A DNA stretch of 33,747 nt from a virus: positions 1 to 33,747 of the IMG/VR virus record IMGVR_UViG_3300031862_000787; one strand, written 5' to 3'. Shown in pieces: positions 16,959 through 24,768 of this stretch. Under the pieces are notes generated by a model. The model saw nothing but the letters and a program-made list of their open reading frames with translations, made no database searches and was not told where the DNA came from. Every line of letters starts with the position of its first letter. The stretch's first letter is position 1. Made by a program: the position numbers and the translations under genes.

Positions 16959-17801
16959 TTAGGCGAAGCTCACGTTCGCATTCCATGCACTGGACTCACT
17001 GCTGCTCATCGTCTGGCCAATCAGGCTCAGGAGGATCGACAGATTCGTCGGATCGGTCAGTTGGTGTTCCTCGGCGAACTTGGCGATGGACGCTTCGATC
17101 TCTCTTTGCTCCTGCGTCTGTTCGGCCTGCCCGAGTCCGAATAGTCCGTTCATACCGGAGATCTGGGACGCGGCGATTCGCAGGTTGTTCAGGGTGTTCT
17201 CGGCCGGCTGGTTGCCGTACTGCATCGCTTGGGGGACTGCCGATAGCGCCCGGGCCGCTTTGGACTCGGCGACGCCCTGATTGTTTTGCAGGACGTTCCA
17301 GCTGAGATCGCTGCGGGCCTGCGTCAGATTGCGCCCGGTGTCCGCGAACGCCTTCTCGGCGGCCTTGGACCGGGCGGACCCGAAGAAATTGCCGCCCGCG
17401 TAGTTCTCGCTGATCGAGGGCAAGACATCTGTCTTGAGCGAAGACATCGTCGGATCGTAGATGCTCTCTTTGAAGTACTTCGCCGTCTGCTCGGGGGTAA
17501 TCAGGTCCGCGCCGTACTCCTGATTCAGCAGGCCTGTCAGAGTCTTGCCCGTCTGGGCCGATAAGGGTTGCGTGACTGTCTGCGGGGAGCCGAAAGCGTT
17601 CAGGAAGCTCGGGGCGGATTCCAGCACGCCCGTCTGCAAACCTGTGAACGGGGCCGCCCGCGTGCCCTCGTAGACGTTTTCATTCCTGCCCGCCTGCGGC
17701 CCGTACAACTGCAACAACCGATTGAGCCAGTTCGCCTGGGAATCCAGGTAGCTTTGGCTACTACTGCTGCTTGCGCCTCCGCCAATACCGCCAAGTGCCA
17801 T
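16959..17801 (-). CDS. Putative internal virion / ejection protein
   Basis: A 280-residue protein with a Gly/Ser-rich start (MALGGIGGGASSSSSQ) and a long helical, Ala/Gln-rich body (for example NYAGGNFFGSARSKAAEKAF, then helices to about 230) and a final hydrophobic helix (LTDPTNLSILLSLIGQTM). The GGNFFGSARSKA pattern and overall composition resemble the small ejection-type proteins of podovirus-like phages, encoded between tail-knob and large internal protein genes as here. A good ribosome binding site (GAAGGA) precedes the ATG at 17801. The assignment is inferred from order and composition, as I cannot name a precise family. Confidence 0.55.
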   Translation of the reverse strand: MALGGIGGGASSSSSQSYLDSQANWLNRLLQLYGPQAGRNENVYEGTRAAPFTGLQTGVLESAPSFLNAFGSPQTVTQPLSAQTGKTLTGLLNQEYGADLITPEQTAKYFKESIYDPTMSSLKTDVLPSISENYAGGNFFGSARSKAAEKAFADTGRNLTQARSDLSWNVLQNNQGVAESKAARALSAVPQAMQYGNQPAENTLNNLRIAASQISGMNGLFGLGQAEQTQEQREIEASIAKFAEEHQLTDPTNLSILLSLIGQTMSSSESSAWNANVSFA

Positions 17802-17903
17802 CGTGGTATTCCTTCTTCAAGTTTGATTTTTGATGTTTGATTGTTGATTGGGAGTTCGTGACTCTTCTTAAATCAAAAATCACACTTCCAACTTCACACT
17901 TCC
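17802..17903. repeat. Simple-repeat spacer of TTGATT-type units
   Basis: The 102-base gap between two virion genes is AT-rich and built of degenerate short units: on the plus strand TTTGATTTTTGATGTTTGA, TTGATTGTTGATT, and later AAATCAAAAATCACACTTCC with AACTTCACACTTCC. The last part resembles the spacer before the portal gene (GTGTGAAGT on the minus strand). Only the last 20 bases before 17801 (with GAAGGA) look like ordinary leader sequence. It has no gene. Confidence 0.6.
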
Positions 17904-19634
17904 TCAGTAGCTCTCCTGGAGGCTCGGCTCGCCCAGGATCAGCTTCTTCACGGCCAGACCACTGCCGGCGTCATTGGCGATGCGGAACTGGATCGCCTCG
18001 CTGGCAATGTCCTCCAGGCCGAATTCGCAGGTCGCGTAGCCATCCGTCAGTGTCGTAGCCTCGAACGCCGTCCAACCCTCGTCCTGGGTGTCGAAGTAGT
18101 CGATGCGGTAGCTGACCTGCATGGCACCGCCCTTGGCCGTGACGTTCAGGGTGGACCAGCCCTTGAGTTGGTCGGGTCGGCCCCAATCGAAGACCTTGGT
18201 GTCCGCGTGGCAGGGAATGCTCACGCCGTCGTCGGTCGAGAGGTCAGGATCGAACGCATAGATATTGCTCTCGCTGTCTCCGAGCAACAGGGCCTCATCG
18301 AGCAGCACAACCGTCAGAAGCTGGTCGTAGGTTCTGCCCTCGTCGATCGCGTCCTGGTAGGTGGCGCCCGTGTCGATATCCTGCTGATAGGTCCGGCCGA
18401 CCGTGTACCGTTGACCGCCCGCCAGGGTGATCGCCGTAACACCGCCCCCCGCCTCGTAGACGTGTTCGAAGTCCCGGACCATCCACGCGCCGGTCAGCGT
18501 GTCGATCAAATAAGCCCGCGTGGGATACTCATAGTCGCGACGCACGATCAAGATCCAGAGCCGGTCCCCGTTCTCGCCGACCGCCATCCGACAACGGTTC
18601 AGTTTCGTGGGGTCCATGTCCTCCTTGAGGGCCTCGAAGACGCTCGCGCCGATAGGCTGGAAACTCGATCCGCCCGCGTAGGAGTAAGGCTTGAAATCGT
18701 GTCCGACCAGGAAATGCTGGTTGCGCCACGCCACCAAGAGACCCGGCGCGAGCAGTCCCAGATTCGGATTCTGACACTTGGCCAGGAACACGTCATCGCC
18801 ACCGACGTGGTACATGTACCAGATGGAATGCGTCTGGTAGACGATCAAGAGGTCATCCATCAACTCGACCCGCACATTCTTGTCGCCCGTGTCCATCAAG
18901 GCCACGAAACCGGCCCCGCTTTCGGTCAGATCGAAGGCCCCTTTGCCGCCGGGATTGTCCGGGTCGGTCTCCAGGAGGCCCGCCTTGCCCCAGAAGATCG
19001 TCTGCGGGTTCTCGATGTAGGCGTTGGACGCCGCTTGCCAGGTCTTGGGACTGACGAGAATGACGTGGTTGTAGAAGGCACTGACCTGCTGGCAGTAATG
19101 GACGGTGGGTGTCGCCGGGTCGGCGCTGGCCTCGTGGTAGCCGTCCGCGCCCTGCAACGGGTAGAACTTGCCTTCGAACTTGCCTGCCCAGCGATGGATA
19201 GGACTATTACCCCCGTCGCAGGCGAGCAGATGGTAGTTACAGTCGATGCCCGCCCCGTCCGCCTTGATCGCATCCGTGTGCGGAAAGCCCACGAAGCTCG
19301 GCACATTGTCCGCTCCGGCCAGCAGCGCCGTATCCGGACCCAGGCTGGTCCACGAATCCAGCACGGCGTTGCGGAGGGCAAAACCGCTGCGGGTCATGGC
19401 CACGATATGGTCGGTAGGAGAGCCGCTCTGCTCGCGATAGTGGCACAGGTTCAGGATGGGAGCGCCGAGGGGCAGACTGCCGGCCCCCAGCCTGGCAAAG
19501 CCGTGCGGCGTCCGCAGTACGCCCCGCGTGAACACGACGTTCGACGCGCCGGCCATCTGCCCATCCGCGATCTCCGTCGCCGGATCGTGCAGATTGAGGC
19601 CCAAGCCCAGACTGCTGATAACGATGGGACTCAC
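17904..19634 (-). CDS. Tail knob / tail tubular B-like structural protein
   Basis: The product has 576 residues if it starts at the GTG at 19634, giving MSPIVISSLGLGLNLHDPAT. That GTG overlaps the TGA of the upstream gene (GTGA), so translation is probably coupled. Longer forms upstream only read the other gene out of frame. The sequence is beta-rich with many GxxY/W turns and repeated short units (TVGRTYQQDIDTGATYQDAI, then DEGRTYDQLL) and no enzyme motif. The opening (a short LNLxDPxTEIxDGQ segment, then NVVFTRGVLRTPHGFARLG) is common in beta-propeller-type phage proteins that form the tail nozzle, comparable in role to T7 gp12. I infer a tail nozzle/knob role; fold prediction would settle it. 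Confidence 0.6.
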   Translation of the reverse strand: MSPIVISSLGLGLNLHDPATEIADGQMAGASNVVFTRGVLRTPHGFARLGAGSLPLGAPILNLCHYREQSGSPTDHIVAMTRSGFALRNAVLDSWTSLGPDTALLAGADNVPSFVGFPHTDAIKADGAGIDCNYHLLACDGGNSPIHRWAGKFEGKFYPLQGADGYHEASADPATPTVHYCQQVSAFYNHVILVSPKTWQAASNAYIENPQTIFWGKAGLLETDPDNPGGKGAFDLTESGAGFVALMDTGDKNVRVELMDDLLIVYQTHSIWYMYHVGGDDVFLAKCQNPNLGLLAPGLLVAWRNQHFLVGHDFKPYSYAGGSSFQPIGASVFEALKEDMDPTKLNRCRMAVGENGDRLWILIVRRDYEYPTRAYLIDTLTGAWMVRDFEHVYEAGGGVTAITLAGGQRYTVGRTYQQDIDTGATYQDAIDEGRTYDQLLTVVLLDEALLLGDSESNIYAFDPDLSTDDGVSIPCHADTKVFDWGRPDQLKGWSTLNVTAKGGAMQVSYRIDYFDTQDEGWTAFEATTLTDGYATCEFGLEDIASEAIQFRIANDAGSGLAVKKLILGEPSLQESY

Positions 19635-20677
19635 TTGATGTACCCCACGATCTTGACCGTGATGGCAGAACTGGTCTGTGACGCGGCGTGTTGGATCACT
19701 CCGTTGGCGTCGGTCATCACCGTGAAGAACTGCGGGTGCAGAGGGCCGCCGAAGAATACGGCGCTCGGACCGCCGTAGTTGTTTGGTGTCACCCCGATGT
19801 CGCCCCAACCTTTGGGTTTGGCACCATAGTACGTTTGGCTGGCAACGCTCACCTCCAGGTGTACCAGCGCCAAGTTGTGGCCGACGACGCTTGACAGGTC
19901 CAGGTCTTGCCAGATGTAGACGCCGCTCATCGTCCCATTGAACACAGGCGTCTGGCTGCCGGCGAACAGACGGCCCACTCTCGCATCGACGTAAGCCTTG
20001 ATGCTCTGCTGCGTCGCGATCTTCGTGGCGCTGTTCGAGGCCAAATCGTCTTCGTCCAGCACAGCGCTGCCGGTCACCTGCGTGTTGAGGACGGGACTGG
20101 TGAGAGTCTTATTGGTCATCGTGACCGCGCCTGACTCCACGAAGGCTTTGACACTCTGCTCGCTCGGGCTCCTGGTGGCGGAGTTGCTCGTCATATCATC
20201 TTCGTCGATCAGACCGGCGAGGAACTTCTCGATGCCATCGGCTCCCTTGAAGTAGAGTTCGTTTCCTTTCATGTAGAGGCCGTTGCCGGGTTCGCTTCCC
20301 GGCGTATACAGGCCGAGCAGCAGTGCCCCGGCCGGCGTCCAGGTGTTCGGCGTCCCCACGGCGGTGAGAACCTTGATTGCCTTGTTCGCCGTATCAACCC
20401 AGATGCGACCCAGGTCGGCACTGGTCAGGGCGGTCTCGCCATCGGGCCGGGTCGTCGGCTCCGTTGCCTGAATCCAGGCGACGGCGGAGCCCTGCTTGTG
20501 TTCCCCACCGGCGGAGTTGGCGGCCAAGGCGACATGTTCTTTGCTCAGGCGGATGCGCAGACCCTTGCGGAGGTCGCGAATCTCGTAGCAGGCATTACCA
20601 TGCGGATCGGTATTGGCTACCGGGGCGTCTTCGTCCCAGCCGGTGCCTGTGGGGGGTGGGCCAATCGTATTCGCCAT
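19631..20677 (-). CDS. Repeat-containing tail/fibre structural protein
   Basis: 348 residues. The middle carries two copies of a fibre-type repeat: IDEDDMTSNSATRSPSEQSV ending in KAFVESGA, and LDEDDLASNSATKIATQQSI ending in KAYVDA, separated by MTNKTLTSPVLNTQVTG. Repeats of this DED(D/N)xxSNSAT...QQSIKAYVD kind are widespread in phage tail fibre and tailspike stalks. The N-terminal 110 residues form a mixed domain (RKGLRIRLSKEHVALAA, then a Trp-rich part) and the last 110 are beta-like (VVGHNLALVHLEVSVASQTY). It starts 10 bases after the connector gene and overlaps the next gene by 4 bases. I judge it a fibre or tail appendage protein; the attachment point is unknown. Confidence 0.65.
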   Translation of the reverse strand: MANTIGPPPTGTGWDEDAPVANTDPHGNACYEIRDLRKGLRIRLSKEHVALAANSAGGEHKQGSAVAWIQATEPTTRPDGETALTSADLGRIWVDTANKAIKVLTAVGTPNTWTPAGALLLGLYTPGSEPGNGLYMKGNELYFKGADGIEKFLAGLIDEDDMTSNSATRSPSEQSVKAFVESGAVTMTNKTLTSPVLNTQVTGSAVLDEDDLASNSATKIATQQSIKAYVDARVGRLFAGSQTPVFNGTMSGVYIWQDLDLSSVVGHNLALVHLEVSVASQTYYGAKPKGWGDIGVTPNNYGGPSAVFFGGPLHPQFFTVMTDANGVIQHAASQTSSAITVKIVGYIK

Positions 20678-20687
20678 AACTTATCCT

Positions 20688-21395
20688 CTATATGCCCCAA
20701 TCCTCGTACAGGATGGACTGGGGGTAATCGTCGGGATTCGCTTCGGTTTCGAGGTCCTGGTCGGCCTCATAGTCGATCAGCCACTGGTTCCAGCGCCGCT
20801 CACAGTCCAGGGCGGTTTGCATGGCGGCGGGGCTGGCCTTACCGATGGCCCGCAGGGCTTGGACCTGGCCCCAGAGGATCAGGCCGTCATCCGCGTCCTC
20901 GAAATCGCAGGTTTGCGTACTGGTGGTAGAGGTGAAAACCGTGGGCTTCTTCGCGTAGTCGATGCGGAGAGCCTTGCCGTTGTAGTTGCTCTCCCAGGGA
21001 CAGGAGAACACTAATGTGTTACTCCGCCGCGTCCAGTAGGCGGGAAAACCCGCCGTCAACGCTGAGACTACGGGGAAGTTGCGGTCAAACCAGTCGCGCG
21101 GCTTAAAGAGAATCTCCTGCGAGGAAAGTCCATCCAACAGAAATACCCGATGGATGTGGCTGACTGGGGGGTTCAAGGTAGCCAAGTCGCACTCGGATTG
21201 ATTCGTCACCGCGTCAAAGGTGGTCTCGTCCTTGACTTCCAGTGCGAGCGCGGCCGGAATCCGCTGGGCGATCTTACGCTGTGCTTCGTTCAGGGCATCC
21301 AGGATAATCGAAGACAGAGGAAGCAGACTGGTCGTGTGCTTGCGACCGGCCAGTTCGAGTACCCGGTCAATCATCTGGGCACAGGTCTTCGCCAT
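20688..21395 (-). CDS. Putative head-tail connector / tail tubular A-like protein
   Basis: 235 residues from the ATG at 21395 (MAKTCAQMIDRVLELAGR). An upstream in-frame start exists but would overlap the previous gene by 150 bases. The N-terminal helical part (CAQMIDRVLELAG, then LDALNEAQRKIAQRIPA) followed by a beta section (FKPRDWFDRNFP, then GFPAYWTRRSNTLVFSCPWE) and a C-terminal helical part (ALDCERRWNQWLIDYEADQD) is the layout of the podovirus adaptor proteins that dock under the portal. It follows the upstream gene by 2 bases and sits between head and tail genes. The role is inferred from layout and order. Confidence 0.6.
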   Translation of the reverse strand: MAKTCAQMIDRVLELAGRKHTTSLLPLSSIILDALNEAQRKIAQRIPAALALEVKDETTFDAVTNQSECDLATLNPPVSHIHRVFLLDGLSSQEILFKPRDWFDRNFPVVSALTAGFPAYWTRRSNTLVFSCPWESNYNGKALRIDYAKKPTVFTSTTSTQTCDFEDADDGLILWGQVQALRAIGKASPAAMQTALDCERRWNQWLIDYEADQDLETEANPDDYPQSILYEDWGI

Positions 21396-21397
21396 CG

Positions 21398-22714
21398 TCA
21401 CACCGCTTTCTTGGGTTCCCAAACGCGACTCATCGCGTTTGGGGTCCCTTTCATCGCACCCACGATCATCTTCCGCAGCGTCAGGCCGCAGTAGGGGCAC
21501 AAGGTCCACGTCGCCGTCTCCTTGAGACCGAAGACGCCCTTGCAGCCGACGCACATGACGCGGATGTAGCCTTTGCCACCTGTGAGGTTCGTCTGGTCGC
21601 TCGGATACAGATGCTCATGCGGCCACGTGGCGGGCGTCGTAAGGGTCGCTTTCTTGCCGCGAGCGCTCGCCGCCTTGTGAATCGCCGCCGCTGCCCGCTC
21701 GCAGGCGTGGCCGTCCACTTGGCCGTAGAGATGGTTCACCAGCCACTGATAGCCGGTCGGGTCGATATTGCTGTAGCCCCAGTGCAACCGGCCCAGTGCC
21801 TCGCTCAACTGCGAGAAGTCGTCGCACATGGGCACAACCGCTGCCAGACGCGGGTCCGGATTTGCATTGCAGTAATTGATGGATGGGACTCCCATCAGGT
21901 GAGCCTCAATCGCCATCGTGCTGCCCGCGTGAATCACGCAGTCGCTCATCGCGATGGCGTCTGCGCTGGGGAAGTCGTAGGGCAAGACTCTGACAAAGGA
22001 GCCGAGCTTCTCGATGTACTCGGCCGTCCGCTCACCGGGCCGGACTTTGAGCAGGAAATCGTACTTGTGGCCCTTGGTCAGATAGAGGTTCTTGATGGCC
22101 CGAATCCATTCATCCCGGCCACGGCGATGAATGGCATATAGTTGCCTTTGCAGAGGACTGTCGGTTGCGACACCGCACTCGGTATAGGCCGGGTCATCAT
22201 CAGCCGCGCTCCATGCCGTTGCAAACAGCAGTACCTTCTTGCCGATGTTGTGGGCCTTGGATTTGTTGAAGCAGCCATCGAGCGTAAACGCTCCGCAGGA
22301 TACTACTTTATCCTTGGAGATTCGGCCCCTCTCGACGAGCATGTCTGTGAACTCATGTCCCCAGGTCAATTCCAGGTCCACGTAGGGGGCATAGTCGTAA
22401 TCCCCGACAATGACCTTCTGCCGCTCAGGGTCGAGGGATTCGAGGACTTCTCGGGCCGCCCCCGCTTCTCCGCGCCGCACGACCACCGTCAGAGCCCAGT
22501 TATGGCAATGCTTTACAAGGTCCAGTTTCTGGAGCGACCCTACCATCGGCACAACAACCACGTCCGGCCGCTCGTAGCACACGCACTCTTGTCCGGCCAT
22601 CGCGAAATGCCGCACGAGAACTTCGTGGCCTCTGGCCCGTAGCCGCTGGGCAATCCGTTCGTCCACCACTTTGTCCCGCTGCTCCGTCAACGTCAGAATC
22701 GCTATTCTTGCCAT
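21398..22714 (-). CDS. GT-B glycosyltransferase-like protein with C-terminal zinc ribbon
   Basis: 438 residues. The N-terminus has a Rossmann-like start (MARIAILTLT, then RLRARGHEVLVRH and PDVVVVPMVGS). The C-terminal half of the fold has KVRPGE (about 224-229) and the nucleotide-sugar-site pattern HAGSTMAIEAHLMGVPSI (262-279, with Glu270), as in GT-B enzymes and the surface-carbohydrate/glycerophosphotransferase-like families. A zinc ribbon follows: Cys388, Cys391, Cys406, Cys409. The last 18 residues are read from a hairpin repeat shared with the giant gene. It lies between the small head proteins and the connector gene, so it is probably made with the virion proteins. Substrate is unknown: capsid or fibre glycosylation, host surface change, or DNA-base modification are all possible. 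The fold call is fairly good; the activity is not shown. Confidence 0.65.
   Translation of the reverse strand: MARIAILTLTEQRDKVVDERIAQRLRARGHEVLVRHFAMAGQECVCYERPDVVVVPMVGSLQKLDLVKHCHNWALTVVVRRGEAGAAREVLESLDPERQKVIVGDYDYAPYVDLELTWGHEFTDMLVERGRISKDKVVSCGAFTLDGCFNKSKAHNIGKKVLLFATAWSAADDDPAYTECGVATDSPLQRQLYAIHRRGRDEWIRAIKNLYLTKGHKYDFLLKVRPGERTAEYIEKLGSFVRVLPYDFPSADAIAMSDCVIHAGSTMAIEAHLMGVPSINYCNANPDPRLAAVVPMCDDFSQLSEALGRLHWGYSNIDPTGYQWLVNHLYGQVDGHACERAAAAIHKAASARGKKATLTTPATWPHEHLYPSDQTNLTGGKGYIRVMCVGCKGVFGLKETATWTLCPYCGLTLRKMIVGAMKGTPNAMSRVWEPKKAV
21413..21447. repeat. Hairpin repeat at the end of the glycosyltransferase-like gene
   Basis: The plus strand reads CCCAAACGCGA-CTCA-TCGCGTTTGGG, an 11-bp stem with a 4-base loop. 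The arms are the same as in the third hairpin of the cluster at 13271-13375. It is read as the C-terminal tail of the glycosyltransferase-like protein (PNAMSRVWEP) and lies just before the stop codon and the ribosome binding region of the connector gene. Confidence 0.6.
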
Positions 22715-22731
22715 GTTTCGCCTGTCGTTGG

Positions 22732-22765
22732 GATCAGGGGAGCGCCCGAAAGCGCTCCCCTGGTC
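22732..22765. repeat. Strong GC hairpin in the gap before the glycosyltransferase-like gene
   Basis: The plus strand arms CAGGGGAGCGC and GCGCTCCCCTG pair perfectly over 11 bp across a CCGAAA loop, and three more outer pairs (one G-U) extend it. There is no T run on the minus-strand side, so it is not a standard intrinsic terminator. It may slow transcription or protect the 3' end of the capsid/decoration message, lowering expression of the gene after it. Confidence 0.6.
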
Positions 22766-22776
22766 GGTTTCGATCC

Positions 22777-23058
22777 TCAGTAGCCGTACAGCGTGTAGTA
22801 GATGGTCGGCGTGTCCGTCAGCGGCGTGCCGTGTCGCGCGAACACGACGACGCCGTTGGACGTCAGGCCCAGCGCCGGCGTGCAGGGCAAACCATCGCTG
22901 GTAATGCCATGCCCGCCCCGAATCCGCGTGAGCTTCGTCGGGATGCTGAGAGAACCGGCATCGACTTCACCGGCGGACAAGGCGTAGCTGCCGCACTCGA
23001 CACACACGCCAGCGGCGGCAGGCGTCGGACCGAATTGGGTATCCGTGTTCCATGCCAT
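22777..23058 (-). CDS. Small head protein candidate
   Basis: 93 residues, beta-rich, with no TM segment or enzyme motif. It starts MAWNTDTQFGPTPAAAGVCVECG and ends LTDTPTIYYTLYGY. Three cysteines include a CxxC pair (VCVECG). The gene lies 18 bases after the 190-residue gene and is followed by a GC hairpin, so it ends the capsid block. A position straight after the major capsid protein and a beta-rich small size fit a head decoration or stabilising protein; this is inferred. Family not recognised. Confidence 0.5.
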   Translation of the reverse strand: MAWNTDTQFGPTPAAAGVCVECGSYALSAGEVDAGSLSIPTKLTRIRGGHGITSDGLPCTPALGLTSNGVVVFARHGTPLTDTPTIYYTLYGY

Positions 23059-23076
23059 AGCCAGTCACCTCCTTGC

Positions 23077-23649
23077 TTAGCTCGTGGTGTCCGCGGCAAA
23101 GGCTGCTCCGCACGGGATGAACATGGCGGCCGCGTCATTCATCGCAATCACGCCCAGTTTGCAGACGGAGGCGCTGTCCACGGTGGTCATAACAGTTCCT
23201 TGCGTAATGCTGCCGTCGCTGGCAATGATCCCATCGAGGCCAGGCACGGTATCCACCGGACAGACGCCGCCCACCCAGAACCAAGCCCGGTCGCCATCGG
23301 CGAGCGTGCACAGGGCGACTGCGACCATGCCACAGGCGTGATTCGACTCGCCGCCATCGTTGGTCACGATGTACTGTGCGCCGGCCGCAGCGCATTCGGT
23401 GGTATCGGGGCAGCAGATGCTTTTGATCCCCGCCGCCTCTGCCGTGCCTTTCTCATACTGCAAGAGCATGAACGTGGCGAAGCCGTTGTTCGTCGGCTGG
23501 TAGATGCGAACCTTCGTCCCGATGGGACAGGGCAACTCCTCGCCGGCGGCATACTTGGTGGTCAGATCGGCCGGATACGTAGTCATCGGATTGGCGTCCG
23601 GCCAGTTGTCTTTGAGGAGGAATTTCCCGTCGTCGATTCCCACTGTCAT
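23077..23649 (-). CDS. Cysteine-rich head decoration candidate
   Basis: 190 residues with a beta-rich composition and about nine cysteines (for example SICCPDTTECA, HACGMVAVALC, GGVCPVD, SVCKLG, IPCGAA). The ATG at 23649 lies 27 bases after the major capsid stop and has an AGGAGT-like site before it. The Gly/Ala/Thr/Asp-rich sequence without enzyme motifs, directly after the capsid gene, is typical for capsid decoration or minor head proteins. The cysteines could form disulfides between or within subunits once outside the cell, or bind metal. Role inferred from place only. Confidence 0.5.
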   Translation of the reverse strand: MTVGIDDGKFLLKDNWPDANPMTTYPADLTTKYAAGEELPCPIGTKVRIYQPTNNGFATFMLLQYEKGTAEAAGIKSICCPDTTECAAAGAQYIVTNDGGESNHACGMVAVALCTLADGDRAWFWVGGVCPVDTVPGLDGIIASDGSITQGTVMTTVDSASVCKLGVIAMNDAAAMFIPCGAAFAADTTS

Positions 23650-23676
23650 TTGTGAGACTCCTTTCGTGCGTGCCGA

Positions 23677-24726
23677 TTACGGCACGATGTTGCTGAAGTA
23701 GATGCTCCGGTTCGGGTGCTTACAGATGATGTTGCCGCTGAGGAAGATGCGGGCGAGCTTGAAGTCCGCCCCGCCGGCAATCTGCGCCTGGTCGAAGAAG
23801 GGGAGCATCTTGAAGTTGCGAGCCGGATGGATCAGGAAGTACCAGTCCGGGACATTGAGGCCGTACACGCGGCGTTCGAGAGCGCCGGCCGTGCCGCTGG
23901 TCAATCCCAGGCGGCTGTTGTACTTCGTCTGAAGGAACGGGTCCTTGATAACCCGCTGCCCGCCGACCTCGATTTCTTCGATGTTGAACTTGGCCAGTCC
24001 GCGCGGATCACGCTGAACAGGCTGCGACCGGGCCTCCGCCTCGGCGATCAAGGCCAGATACAGAGCGTTGCCCATGATCCAGACAAAGCGGCCGTTGCCG
24101 TTTTCCAGGTCTTGGAGCGGGTCGCCCCACTGGCGCAGGGCGGTCAGGCTGATCGTCCGCTCCGTCGCCTGCTGGACGGCGGAGTAGCGGTTGTCGCCGG
24201 GCTGCCACCAGTCGCGCATGCTGGTGGATTGCGTCCGCGTCAACGTGCCGTAAGTCGTGTCCACGACCAGGGCACTGTTAAGGCCCTGCAACTGCTTCGC
24301 CGTATCGCTGGCATTGCCGTAGATCAGCTTACGCAGGTGGAGGCGCATGCCTTCCTGGGCCTTCTTCACTTTGAACTTCGCGAGGTTGTGGAGCTGCGTC
24401 TGATCTTCCGTCTCATACGCATTCTCCAGGTCTTCCTCGAAGTCCAGCGTGATGGGCAATTGGGTGCTCTTACGCCGGAAGAAGGCGTCGTCGGTGACAT
24501 CCTTCGTCCCGTGCGTCAGTTCCTCGTTGACATCGTAGTCTTGCGCGAGGTCCTCTACGGTGTCGGTGTCCATGTTGAACCAATAGCGTTTGCCGCCCTT
24601 GAACTTCATGTTCTTCTGTTCGAGAATGAGGTTCAGGAGCGGGGTCTTCTGCATGTACTCGACCTCCATCGACGCGTCGTGCATGTCACGCGTCAGATTG
24701 TCGAGGTCTTGATGAAAAGAACCCAT
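23677..24726 (-). CDS. Major capsid protein
   Basis: 349 residues. The N-terminal helix (FHQDLDNLTRDMHDASMEVE, then YMQKTPLLNLILEQKNMKF) and the following extended loop, helical spine (TQLHNLAKFKVKKAQEGMRL) and C-terminal strand-rich part (NVPDWYFLIHPARNFKMLPF, then ARIFLSGNIICKHPNRSIYF) fit the HK97-type fold of tailed-phage capsids in length and order. The gene follows a scaffold-like gene by 42 bases and precedes small head proteins. A short ribosome binding site (GGAGATC) stands before the ATG. No protease or N-terminal delta domain is visible, consistent with a separate scaffold. I rate this assignment secure from context and composition. Confidence 0.8.
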   Translation of the reverse strand: MGSFHQDLDNLTRDMHDASMEVEYMQKTPLLNLILEQKNMKFKGGKRYWFNMDTDTVEDLAQDYDVNEELTHGTKDVTDDAFFRRKSTQLPITLDFEEDLENAYETEDQTQLHNLAKFKVKKAQEGMRLHLRKLIYGNASDTAKQLQGLNSALVVDTTYGTLTRTQSTSMRDWWQPGDNRYSAVQQATERTISLTALRQWGDPLQDLENGNGRFVWIMGNALYLALIAEAEARSQPVQRDPRGLAKFNIEEIEVGGQRVIKDPFLQTKYNSRLGLTSGTAGALERRVYGLNVPDWYFLIHPARNFKMLPFFDQAQIAGGADFKLARIFLSGNIICKHPNRSIYFSNIVP

Positions 24727-24768
24727 GAATGATCTCCTTTACAATCCTTGGGGCAAATGTGCGGGCTC

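Noticed and set aside
19635-19808. Extended start for the tail knob gene at 19808
   Set aside because: The added part reads the upstream fibre gene in a wrong frame (Arg-rich) and the GTG at 19634 gives a GTGA overlap and a family-like N-terminus.
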